DNA of 52,398 bases from Clostridiales bacterium (lineage in GTDB: Bacteria; Bacillota; Clostridia; Oscillospirales; CAG-272). A program made the translations under genes and the position numbers. The DNA lies in NCBI GenBank assembly GCA_004554105.1, contig SFNW01000001.1, positions 1-52,398 on the forward strand. Direction: 5' to 3'. Of this stretch, positions 14,893-22,114 are shown one piece after another. The notes beneath the pieces are model-generated. The model worked only from the letters and a program-made list of their open reading frames with translations. It did no database searches and was not told the DNA's origin. Numbering within the stretch: position 1 is the first letter of the stretch; the number at the start of each line of letters is the position of its first letter.

Positions 14893-17800
14893 ATGGCAAG
14901 ACAAAAACTTTCCATGGATGGCAACACTGCCGCGGCGCACGTAAGCTATGCGTTTACCGAAGTCGCAGGCATTTACCCCATCACCCCCTCCAGCCCTATG
15001 GCAGACTATGTCGACCAGTGGTCGGCGTCGGGCAAGAACATTCTCGGCAAGCCCGCGCTGAACATCTTCGGCACGCCCGTCAAGGTCATGGAGATGCAGT
15101 CTGAGGCAGGTGCGGCAGGCACCGTTCACGGCAGCCTTGCTGCCGGTGCGATGACCACCACCTACACCGCTTCTCAGGGTCTGCTTCTGATGATCCCGAA
15201 TATGTACAAGATCGCGGGCGAGCTGCTCCCCTGCGTCTTCCACGTATCGGCACGCTGCGTCGCGTCCCACGCGCTGAACATCTTCGGCGACCACTCGGAC
15301 GTTTACGCCTGCCGCCAGACCGGCTTTGCAATGCTGGCTGAGACCAACCCGCAGGAAGTTATGGACCTCTCCGCCGTCGCACACCTCGCGACGATCAAGG
15401 GCAGAGTTCCGTTCCTCAACTTCTTCGACGGCTTCCGCACCTCGCACGAGATTCAGAAGATCGAGGTCTGGGACTTCGACGACCTGAAGGAGCTGACCGA
15501 TATGGACGCCGTTGCGGCATTCCGCGCGCGTTCCATCAACCCCGAGCACCCGGTTCTCCGCGGCTCGGCTGAAAACGGCGATATCTTCTTCCAGCACAGA
15601 GAGGCCTGCAACAAGTACTACGAGGCGCTTCCCGCAATCGTCGAGGAGTACATGGACAAGGTCAACGCGAAGATCGGCACCGACTACAAACTCTTCAACT
15701 ACTACGGCGCACCCGACGCCGACCGCGTCATCGTTGCGATGGGCTCGGTCTGCGACGTCGCCGAGGAAGTCATCGACTACCTGACCGCCAAGGGCGAGAA
15801 GGTCGGTCTTGTTAAGGTCAGACTCTACAGACCCTTCTGCGCAGACAGACTCGCAGCGGCTCTGCCGAAGACGGTCAAGAAGATTGCCGTTCTCGACAGA
15901 ACGAAGGAGCCCGGCTCGCTCGGCGAACCGCTCTACCTCGATGTTGTCGCAGCACTGGAGCGCGAGGGCGTCAAGGCACAGGTCGTCGGCGGACGCTACG
16001 GTCTCGGCTCGAAGGACACCACCCCCGCAAGCATCTTCGCGGTTTACGACAACCTCGCGAAGGAGCAGCCGAAGGGCGACTTCACCATCGGCATCGTCGA
16101 TGATGTAACCGGTCACTCGCTCGAGGAGAAGCCCGCACCGAACACCGCGCCCGAAGGCACGATTTCCTGCAAGTTCTGGGGTCTCGGCGGCGACGGTACG
16201 GTCGGCGCAAACAAGAACTCCATCAAGATTATCGGCGACCACACCGACAAGTACATTCAGGCGTACTTCCAGTACGACTCCAAGAAGACCGGCGGCGTCA
16301 CGATTTCGCACCTGCGTTTCGGCGACAAGCCCATCAAGTCTCCTTACTACATCAACAAGGCAAACTTCGTTGCCTGCCACAACTCGTCCTACATTCTGAA
16401 GGGCTACAAGATTGTCGAGGACGTTATCCCCGGCGGCACCTTCATGCTGGACTGCCAGTGGACGCCCGAGGAGCTTGACGCGCACCTGCCCGCATCGGTC
16501 AAGTCCTACATTGCAAAGAACAACATCAAGTTCTACATCATCAACGCAACCTCGATTGCCGCAAAGGACATCGGCAACGCAAAGGTTAAGAATACGGTGC
16601 TGCAGTCCGCATTCTTCGCACTCGCCAATATCCTGCCGAAGGACGAAGCGGTTGAGTACATGAAGAAGATGGCGTACAAGTCCTATATCAAGAAGGGACA
16701 GGCGATGGTTGACCTCAACTACAAGGCAATCGAAGCCGGCGCAAACGCCATGGTCGAGGTTAAGGTTCCCGAGGCTTGGAAGACCATTGAAGTCAAGCCC
16801 GTCGAGAGCGCCGTCACCGGCACCCGCCCCGAGCTTGTCAAGTTCGTCAAAGAGGTTGTTGAGCCCGTCTCCAAGATGGACGGCGACTCGCTGCCCGTTT
16901 CGGCGTTCATGGACTACGTCGACGGTACCCTCCCGCAGGGTGCTGCTGCCTACGAGAAGCGCGGCGTCGCCGTCAATGTTCCCGTATGGCACCCCGAAAA
17001 CTGCATTCAGTGTAACAGCTGCGCATTCGTCTGCCCGCACGCCGCTATCCGTCCGTTCGCAATGACCGAGGAAGAGGCTGCAAAGGCACCCGCGCAGACC
17101 AAGTTCACCGAGAAGCCGGTCGCAAAGACCCCCTACAAGTTCACCATGGCGATCTCGCCGATGGACTGCATGGGCTGCACGCTCTGCGTCAAGGCTTGCC
17201 CCGTTTCGAACAAGGCGCTGGCAAACAACACGCCCGAGAAGGTCGCTATCGAGATGACCTCGCAGAGCAGCCAGCTCGACCAGCAGGCTCCGTTCGACTA
17301 CGCAGTCGCAAATGTCGCCGAGAAGCCCGAGCTGATCAACACCACCATCAAGGGAAGCCAGTTCAAGCAACCGCTGCTTGAGTTCTCCGGCTCCTGCGCA
17401 GGCTGCGCCGAGACCTCTTACGCAAGACTGATCACCCAGCTCTTCGGCGAGAGAATGTACATCTCGAACGCAACCGGCTGCTCCTCGATTTGGGGCGGTT
17501 CCGCACCGGCTACGCCTTACACGGTCAACCGCGAGAGCGGCAGAGGTCCCGCATGGGCAAACTCGCTGTTCGAGGATAACGCCGAGCACGGTCTCGGTAT
17601 GGCACTCGGTCAGAAGGCAATCCGCACGAAGTTGATTGACCTCGTCCGCGAACTTGCCGAAAAGACCACCGACGAAGCGAAGAAGGCGGCTGCCGAGAAG
17701 TATCTCGAAACCGTCGACGACGGTCCGAAGAACGAAGTAGCAACCAAGGAACTTGTCGCTCTGCTCGAAGCAGATCCCTGCTGCGACCTCGCAAAGCAGA

Positions 17801-18483
17801 TTCTCGCCGAGAAGAACTACCTCTCCAAGAAGTCGATTTGGATCTTCGGCGGCGACGGCTGGGCATACGACATCGGCTTCGGCGGTCTTGACCACGTCAT
17901 CGCTTCGGGCGAGAACGTCAACATCATGGTCTTCGACACCGAGGTTTACTCCAACACCGGCGGACAGGCGTCCAAGGCGTCCAACATCGGTCAGGTCGCG
18001 CAGTTCGCGGCAGCAGGTAAGGCAATCGGCAAGAAGAACCTCGCCGAGATTGCCATGTCCTACGGCTACGTTTATGTCGCACAGATCGCTATGGGCGCGG
18101 ATATGAACCAGACGCTCAAGGCACTGACCGAAGCAGAAGCCTACAACGGTCCTTCGCTCATCATCGGCTACGCGCCCTGCGAGATGCACGGCATTAAGGG
18201 CACGATGGCAAACTGCCAGCTCGAGATGAAGAGAGCGGTTGAAGCCGGCTACTGGCAGATGTTCCGCTACAACCCGACGCTCAAGGCAAAGGGTCAGAAC
18301 CCGCTGACGGTGGACTCCAAGGCGCCCACCGCGTCCTACCGTGACTTTATCACGAGCGAGACGCGCTACAGCCGCCTGGCACAGCAGTTCCCCGAGAGAG
18401 CGGAAGTCCTCTTCGCAAAGGCAGAGGAAGCCGCAAAGGCAAAGTACGAAAGACTTGTCAAGTACGGCGAGCTCTTCAACTAA
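14893..18483 (+). CDS. nifJ: Pyruvate:ferredoxin (flavodoxin) oxidoreductase
   Basis: The 1196-residue single-chain enzyme oxidises pyruvate and CoA to acetyl-CoA, CO2 and reduced ferredoxin; it is central to anaerobic energy metabolism. Domains in order: the N-terminal pyruvate-binding domain (AAHVSYAFTEVAGIYPITPSSPM), domain II and the gamma-type domain, then a two-[4Fe-4S] ferredoxin insert with CIQCNSCAFVCP starting at residue 704 and CMGCTLCVKACP at 759. The C-terminal TPP domain follows, with GDGWAYDIGFGGLDHV near residue 986 and DTEVYSNTGGQ. Extra cluster cysteines (SGSCAGCAET) precede the TPP domain. Length matches the homodimeric family. Codon use is strongly biased, as expected for high expression. 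Confidence 0.98.
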   Translation: MARQKLSMDGNTAAAHVSYAFTEVAGIYPITPSSPMADYVDQWSASGKNILGKPALNIFGTPVKVMEMQSEAGAAGTVHGSLAAGAMTTTYTASQGLLLMIPNMYKIAGELLPCVFHVSARCVASHALNIFGDHSDVYACRQTGFAMLAETNPQEVMDLSAVAHLATIKGRVPFLNFFDGFRTSHEIQKIEVWDFDDLKELTDMDAVAAFRARSINPEHPVLRGSAENGDIFFQHREACNKYYEALPAIVEEYMDKVNAKIGTDYKLFNYYGAPDADRVIVAMGSVCDVAEEVIDYLTAKGEKVGLVKVRLYRPFCADRLAAALPKTVKKIAVLDRTKEPGSLGEPLYLDVVAALEREGVKAQVVGGRYGLGSKDTTPASIFAVYDNLAKEQPKGDFTIGIVDDVTGHSLEEKPAPNTAPEGTISCKFWGLGGDGTVGANKNSIKIIGDHTDKYIQAYFQYDSKKTGGVTISHLRFGDKPIKSPYYINKANFVACHNSSYILKGYKIVEDVIPGGTFMLDCQWTPEELDAHLPASVKSYIAKNNIKFYIINATSIAAKDIGNAKVKNTVLQSAFFALANILPKDEAVEYMKKMAYKSYIKKGQAMVDLNYKAIEAGANAMVEVKVPEAWKTIEVKPVESAVTGTRPELVKFVKEVVEPVSKMDGDSLPVSAFMDYVDGTLPQGAAAYEKRGVAVNVPVWHPENCIQCNSCAFVCPHAAIRPFAMTEEEAAKAPAQTKFTEKPVAKTPYKFTMAISPMDCMGCTLCVKACPVSNKALANNTPEKVAIEMTSQSSQLDQQAPFDYAVANVAEKPELINTTIKGSQFKQPLLEFSGSCAGCAETSYARLITQLFGERMYISNATGCSSIWGGSAPATPYTVNRESGRGPAWANSLFEDNAEHGLGMALGQKAIRTKLIDLVRELAEKTTDEAKKAAAEKYLETVDDGPKNEVATKELVALLEADPCCDLAKQILAEKNYLSKKSIWIFGGDGWAYDIGFGGLDHVIASGENVNIMVFDTEVYSNTGGQASKASNIGQVAQFAAAGKAIGKKNLAEIAMSYGYVYVAQIAMGADMNQTLKALTEAEAYNGPSLIIGYAPCEMHGIKGTMANCQLEMKRAVEAGYWQMFRYNPTLKAKGQNPLTVDSKAPTASYRDFITSETRYSRLAQQFPERAEVLFAKAEEAAKAKYERLVKYGELFN

Positions 18484-18493
18484 GCAAATACGC

Positions 18494-18529
18494 AAAACCC
18501 CGCAAGGCAAATGCCTTGCGGGGTTTTTT
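18494..18529 (+). terminator. Terminator of nifJ
   Basis: Stem AAACCCCGCAAGGCA with its perfect complement around AA, ending in six T residues, 11 bp after the stop. Confidence 0.93.
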
Positions 18530-18559
18530 GCGTGCGCGGCGCAAGCCGAATAAAATTTC

Positions 18560-18588
18560 TTGGCAGCGGGGACGGTGTGCCGTATAAT
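18560..18588 (+). promoter_or_regulatory. Promoter of the Rrf2-like gene
   Basis: TTGGCA, 17 bp, TATAAT; an operator-like palindrome lies 4 bp downstream of the -10 box. Confidence 0.78.
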
Positions 18589-18592
18589 GTAT

Positions 18593-18607
18593 TTGTATCT
18601 GATACAA
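18593..18607 (+). promoter_or_regulatory. Operator-like palindrome TTGTATC-T-GATACAA
   Basis: Perfect 7-1-7 inverted repeat overlapping the predicted start point. Rrf2-family regulators commonly bind such A/T-rich palindromes in their own promoters. The site is intact although the gene downstream appears truncated. Confidence 0.7.
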
Positions 18608-18657
18608 GCACAACATAGAAAATATTACACCGCGCTTTGACGAAACAAGGAGGAAAA

Positions 18658-19158
18658 ATGGATACAAAGTTTTCGGTCGCTGTCCATGTGCTGATTCTGA
18701 TTTCGGCGTCTCCGAATCCGATAAACTCCGACCAAATGGCAGAGAGCGTCGGCACGAATGCCGGCTATATCCGCAAAATACCGGCGCTTTTGAAAAAGGC
18801 GAGAATTGTTGACAGCCCCAGGGGGATCGGCGGTTACAGTCTGTCTGTCGCGCCGGAACAGCTTACGCTGCTTCAGGTCTATCAGGCGGTTACGGTAAAA
18901 CAGGCACCGATGCGCTGCAATGCGCCGTCGGTGCCTGTTTTTTATGCTGTATGGGGCGATTTATCGAATATCGGTTACCCGATAGCCCTGATCGGCAACG
19001 GTCTGCTTCAGAACGTCATCAGAAATTTCTTTCTCCAGCGTTACAACGGCATTTCCGGTCTTGTGGCTGACTTCGGCTTTCTTCACGCCGTCAAGCGCTT
19101 CAAGTGCCTTTTTTGTGTGCATCTCGCAATGTCCGCACATCATACCTTCGATTTTTAA
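18658..19158 (+). pseudogene. Rrf2-family regulator, 3'-truncated (open frame runs into antisense of copA)
   Basis: The first about 82 codons are a good Rrf2 winged helix: KFSVAVHVLILISASPNPIN, SDQMAESVGTNAGYIRKIP, ALLKKARIVDSPRGIGGYSL and LTLLQVYQAV. Family members continue for another 50-70 residues, including the dimerisation helix. Here, after about base 18900, the frame crosses a bidirectional terminator and then reads about 200 bp antisense to the end of copA, giving an unrelated Cys/Phe-rich tail. The simplest reading is a gene cut by arrival of the copper operon or its terminator. An AAGGAGG ribosome binding site and a good promoter remain. A short functional DNA-binding protein cannot be excluded. 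Confidence 0.65.
18897..18943. terminator. Bidirectional terminator between Rrf2 remnant and copA
   Basis: Stem AAAACAGGCACCGA with its complement, an inner TGCGC/GCGCA element, and a T-run on each strand. It ends the csoR-copA transcript 18 bp after the copA stop and lies inside the Rrf2 open frame. Confidence 0.85.
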
Positions 19159-19170
19159 TGTCTTCTCCAT
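18961..19170 (-). CDS. copZ: Candidate internally initiated copper chaperone (CopZ-like, 69 aa) inside copA
   Basis: The last 69 codons of copA form a complete heavy-metal-associated domain that opens MEKTLKIEGMMCGHCEMHTK and ends VADQGYRVTDIR. The metal motif is MxCGHC. The methionine (copA codon 774) is preceded by AAGGAG 9 nt upstream, a ribosome binding site as good as any in the window. This suggests that a free Cu(I) chaperone is made from the same reading frame as the ATPase, or that a once separate copZ was fused by loss of the copA stop. A C-terminal HMA on a CopA-type ATPase is unusual; such domains are normally N-terminal. Confidence 0.6.
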   Translation of the reverse strand: MEKTLKIEGMMCGHCEMHTKKALEALDGVKKAEVSHKTGNAVVTLEKEISDDVLKQTVADQGYRVTDIR

Positions 19171-21489
19171 TGTTTTTGTCTCCTTTTCGGTTGTGATTTT
19201 TAATTTGTTTTTGAGTTTGTGATCCCGCCCCGAATCATACATTCTGAAGAAATTCAAGCGCAGTGCGTTGGTGACTACGCTGAAGCTGGACAAGCTCATT
19301 GCCGCCGCAGCAAACATGGGATTTAACTGCCAGCCGAGCACACCGATAAATACGCCGGCTGCCAAAGGAATACCGATAATGTTATAGATAAACGCCCAAA
19401 ACAGATTTTCGTGAATGTTGCGCAGCGTTGCGCGGCTCAAGCGGATTGCCGCAGGAACGTCGGACAGGCGGCTTTTCATCAGCACCACGTCCGCCGCGTC
19501 AATCGCGACATCTGCGCCCGCACCGATGGCAATGCCGATATCGGCGCTTGTCAGCGCCGGAGCATCATTGACGCCGTCGCCGACCATGACGACGGTTCCT
19601 TTTTGCCGTAGCGCACGGATTACGCTTTCCTTGCCGTCGGGGAGCACACCGGCAATGACTTCGTCGACGCCCGCCTTTGCGCCGATGGCTTTCGCTGTGC
19701 GCTCGTTATCGCCTGTCAGCATCACCACATGAATGCCCATGTTCTGCATTTCTTTGATCGCCTGCGGGCTGTCCGCTTTGATCATATCCGCGACGGCGAT
19801 AATCCCGCAAAGCGTTCCGCCGCGGGTAAAGAACAGCGGCGTTTTTCCTTCTTCCGAGAGCCGCTCGGATTTTGCTTTTATTTCATCGGGTACGGGGACT
19901 TGCTCGCTGATAAATTTATAGCTGCCGCCAAGCAGGACCGCACCGTCAAGAGAAGCGGTAAGCCCATTGCCCGGCAAGGCTTTGAACTGCTCTGTCTCAC
20001 CGGCTGTCAGACCCTCCTGCTCCGCCCTTTCATTGATCGCCCGCGCTAGCGGGTGCTCGCTTTTCTTCTCGAGCGCATAGGCGACAGACAAAAGCGCCTG
20101 TTCGCTGCTGCCGTTTACCGGAACCATATCCGTGACGCTCGGTTTTCCCTGCGTTATCGTCCCGGTCTTATCGAGCGCTACAATCTGCGTTTTCCCCGTT
20201 TTTTCCAGAGATACCGCCGTCTTGAAGAGAATGCCGTTCTTTGCGCCCATTCCGTTGCCGACCATAATCGCTACGGGCGTGGCAAGACCAAGCGCACAGG
20301 GACAGCTGATCACCAATACCGATATGCCCCTCGCCAAAGCAAAGCCCACTGTCTGACCGGCAATCAGCCATGCCGAAACGGTGATCACCGCAAGGGCAAT
20401 AACGACAGGGACAAATACACCCGACACCTTATCTGCAACCTTGGCAATCGGCGCTTTTGTTGCAGCCGCATCGCCGACCATCTGAATAATCTGCGCGAGC
20501 GTGGTGTCCTCGCCGACTCTTGTCGCTTCGCAGCGGATAAATCCCGACCGATTCAGCGTTCCGGCGGAAACCGTGCTTCCCTCTGTTTTGTCTACCGGAA
20601 TGCTCTCCCCCGTCAGGGTAGATTCGTCCACTGCGCTGTTTCCCTCCAAAACGATTCCGTCCACGGGGATATTTTCACCCGGACGCACGACAAAGACATC
20701 CCCCTTTGCCACCTGTTCAATCGGCAGGGTGATTTCGGCACCGTCCCGAACGAGCGTGGCAGTCTTGGGCGCCAGCTTCATCAGCCCCTTCAGCGCGTCG
20801 GTGGTTTTGCCTTTTGAGCGTGCCTCCAGCATTTTTCCGAGGGTAATCAGCGCAAGAATCATGGCGGCGGATTCAAAGTAAAACTCATGCATATAGGACA
20901 TTACGGCATCTGCATTGCCCTTAACCTGGGCGTCCGTCATGGCAAACAGGGCAAAGGTGCTGTAAACAAAGGCGGCGGCAGACCCCAGCGCAACCAATGC
21001 GTCCATATTCGGCGCACGGTGCCACAGGCTCTTGAAGCCGCTGATGAAAAACTTCTGATTGATAACCATGATTGCAACCGTCAGCAAGAGCTGCAAAAGT
21101 CCCATTGCCACATGGTTGCCGTTAAAGAACGGCGGCAGCGGCCAGCCCCACATCATGTGCCCCATAGAAACATACATCAGCACGAGCAAAAAGCCGAGCG
21201 ACGCAATCAGCCGCTTTTTCAGCAAGGGCGTTTCTCTGTCCTTCAGCGCGTCCTCGTCGGAAGACGACGGTCTGCCTTGCTCTTTATTTCCTTTTTTCGG
21301 GGCGGCGCCGTAACCTGCGTCACGAACCGCCGCTATAATCGCCTCGGTAGAGGCAGTTCCCTCCACGCCCATGGAATTGGTCAGCAGGCTGACCGAGCAG
21401 GAAGTTACGCCTTTCACGCCCGATACCGCTTTTTCCACCCGGGCGCTGCAGGCGGCGCAGCTCATACCGGTTACTGTATATTTCTCCAT
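18961..21489 (-). CDS. copA: Cu(I)-exporting P1B-type ATPase with N- and C-terminal HMA domains
   Basis: The 842-residue enzyme pumps Cu(I) out of the cytoplasm. It has an N-terminal HMA (GMSCAAC, Cys11 and Cys14), eight expected membrane helices, the actuator TGE near residue 293, and the transmembrane CPC motif (396-398). The phosphorylation site DKTGT at Asp440, the SEHPLA nucleotide motif and the hinge GDGVNDAPAL follow. It ends with a second HMA after a Lys-rich linker (KLKNKLKITTEKETKT). The linker encodes a ribosome binding site and in-frame ATG (see the nested entry). It lies 20 bp after csoR under CsoR-type operators, so copper induces it. The start follows an AAAGGAGA-like site. Confidence 0.97.
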   Translation of the reverse strand: MEKYTVTGMSCAACSARVEKAVSGVKGVTSCSVSLLTNSMGVEGTASTEAIIAAVRDAGYGAAPKKGNKEQGRPSSSDEDALKDRETPLLKKRLIASLGFLLVLMYVSMGHMMWGWPLPPFFNGNHVAMGLLQLLLTVAIMVINQKFFISGFKSLWHRAPNMDALVALGSAAAFVYSTFALFAMTDAQVKGNADAVMSYMHEFYFESAAMILALITLGKMLEARSKGKTTDALKGLMKLAPKTATLVRDGAEITLPIEQVAKGDVFVVRPGENIPVDGIVLEGNSAVDESTLTGESIPVDKTEGSTVSAGTLNRSGFIRCEATRVGEDTTLAQIIQMVGDAAATKAPIAKVADKVSGVFVPVVIALAVITVSAWLIAGQTVGFALARGISVLVISCPCALGLATPVAIMVGNGMGAKNGILFKTAVSLEKTGKTQIVALDKTGTITQGKPSVTDMVPVNGSSEQALLSVAYALEKKSEHPLARAINERAEQEGLTAGETEQFKALPGNGLTASLDGAVLLGGSYKFISEQVPVPDEIKAKSERLSEEGKTPLFFTRGGTLCGIIAVADMIKADSPQAIKEMQNMGIHVVMLTGDNERTAKAIGAKAGVDEVIAGVLPDGKESVIRALRQKGTVVMVGDGVNDAPALTSADIGIAIGAGADVAIDAADVVLMKSRLSDVPAAIRLSRATLRNIHENLFWAFIYNIIGIPLAAGVFIGVLGWQLNPMFAAAAMSLSSFSVVTNALRLNFFRMYDSGRDHKLKNKLKITTEKETKTMEKTLKIEGMMCGHCEMHTKKALEALDGVKKAEVSHKTGNAVVTLEKEISDDVLKQTVADQGYRVTDIR

Positions 21490-21509
21490 TCTTGATTTGC
21501 AATCTCCTT

Positions 21510-21818
21510 TTATTTCATCAGTTTTTGCAGCGTTGCCACCAGCTCGTCAATCACTTCGTCCTTGCCGGCACGAATATCCCTGGCAATACAGCCCCGAATA
21601 TGACTTGCCAGCAGCTCCTTATTAAAAGCGTTGACCGCAGCGTTCACGGCGGCGGACTGGACCAGAATATCCGCACAGTAAGCATCTTTCTCGACCATTC
21701 CGCGAATCCCGCGAATCTGCCCTTCAATTCGATTCAGGCGGTGAATCAGTTTTTTGCGTTCTTCCGCCGAACGGTCTGTTGTTTTTCCGCAGCAACCGCA
21801 TTCTTCTTTATCCGACAT
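21510..21818 (-). CDS. csoR: Copper-sensing transcriptional repressor, CsoR family
   Basis: The 102-residue all-helical protein begins at the ATG at 21818, with GGGAGGCG just upstream. An extended frame would start inside the operator. The DUF156/CsoR core is clear: LIHRLNRIEGQIRGIRGMVE, then YCADILVQ and SHIRGC, which supply the Cys-His-Cys Cu(I) ligands. A short N-terminal segment with CGCCG may add metal affinity. In the family, Cu(I) binding releases DNA. It is the first gene of the csoR-copA operon and sits directly behind two matching operators, so it is autoregulated. Confidence 0.95.
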   Translation of the reverse strand: MSDKEECGCCGKTTDRSAEERKKLIHRLNRIEGQIRGIRGMVEKDAYCADILVQSAAVNAAVNAFNKELLASHIRGCIARDIRAGKDEVIDELVATLQKLMK

Positions 21819-21834
21819 TGTCACGCCTCCCTTT

Positions 21835-21879
21835 ATACCCCTCTGGGGTATTATGATTATATACCCCCACGCGGTATAT
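21835..21879 (-). promoter_or_regulatory. Two CsoR-type operators
   Basis: Site 1 (21835-21851) is a perfect 7-3-7 palindrome ATACCCC-TCT-GGGGTAT downstream of the -10 box. Site 2 (21859-21879) is ATATACC-7 bp-GGTATAT and spans the region between -35 and -10. Both match the known TACCCC/GGGGTA character of CsoR sites. Confidence 0.85.
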
Positions 21880-21884
21880 GTCAA
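21856..21884 (-). promoter_or_regulatory. Promoter of csoR-copA
   Basis: Minus strand consensus TTGACA, 17 bp, TATAAT, with an operator in the spacer. Confidence 0.9.
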
Positions 21885-22046
21885 TAGGAAATCGAAAAAT
21901 TTGCGAATCGTTTATTATTATGTGAATTCCGCGTCAAGAGATACGCCGCAAGCGGCCGACCGACGGCATTTTCTGTGCCACCCCCGCAAATCACCCGCAG
22001 ATTGCGGCAATGCGGCTCTCGGGTGTCGTGCAGCGCCTTCAAAAAA

Positions 22047-22076
22047 GCAGAAAACCGCCTTTCGGCGGTTTTCTGC
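22047..22076. terminator. Bidirectional terminator after uvrA
   Basis: GCAGAAAACCGCC, loop TTTC, GGCGGTTTTCTGC; 38 bp after the uvrA stop. Between it and the csoR promoter (about 160 bp) nothing else is recognised. Confidence 0.8.
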
Positions 22077-22114
22077 CTCACGGCTTCACGATATACGCTT
22101 ACCGATTGCCTGTT

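Noticed and set aside
14854..18510. 1218-codon minus-strand open frame opposite nifJ
   Set aside because: Antisense shadow of a highly expressed gene with biased codons; it spans the nifJ terminator and promoter and has no initiation signals.
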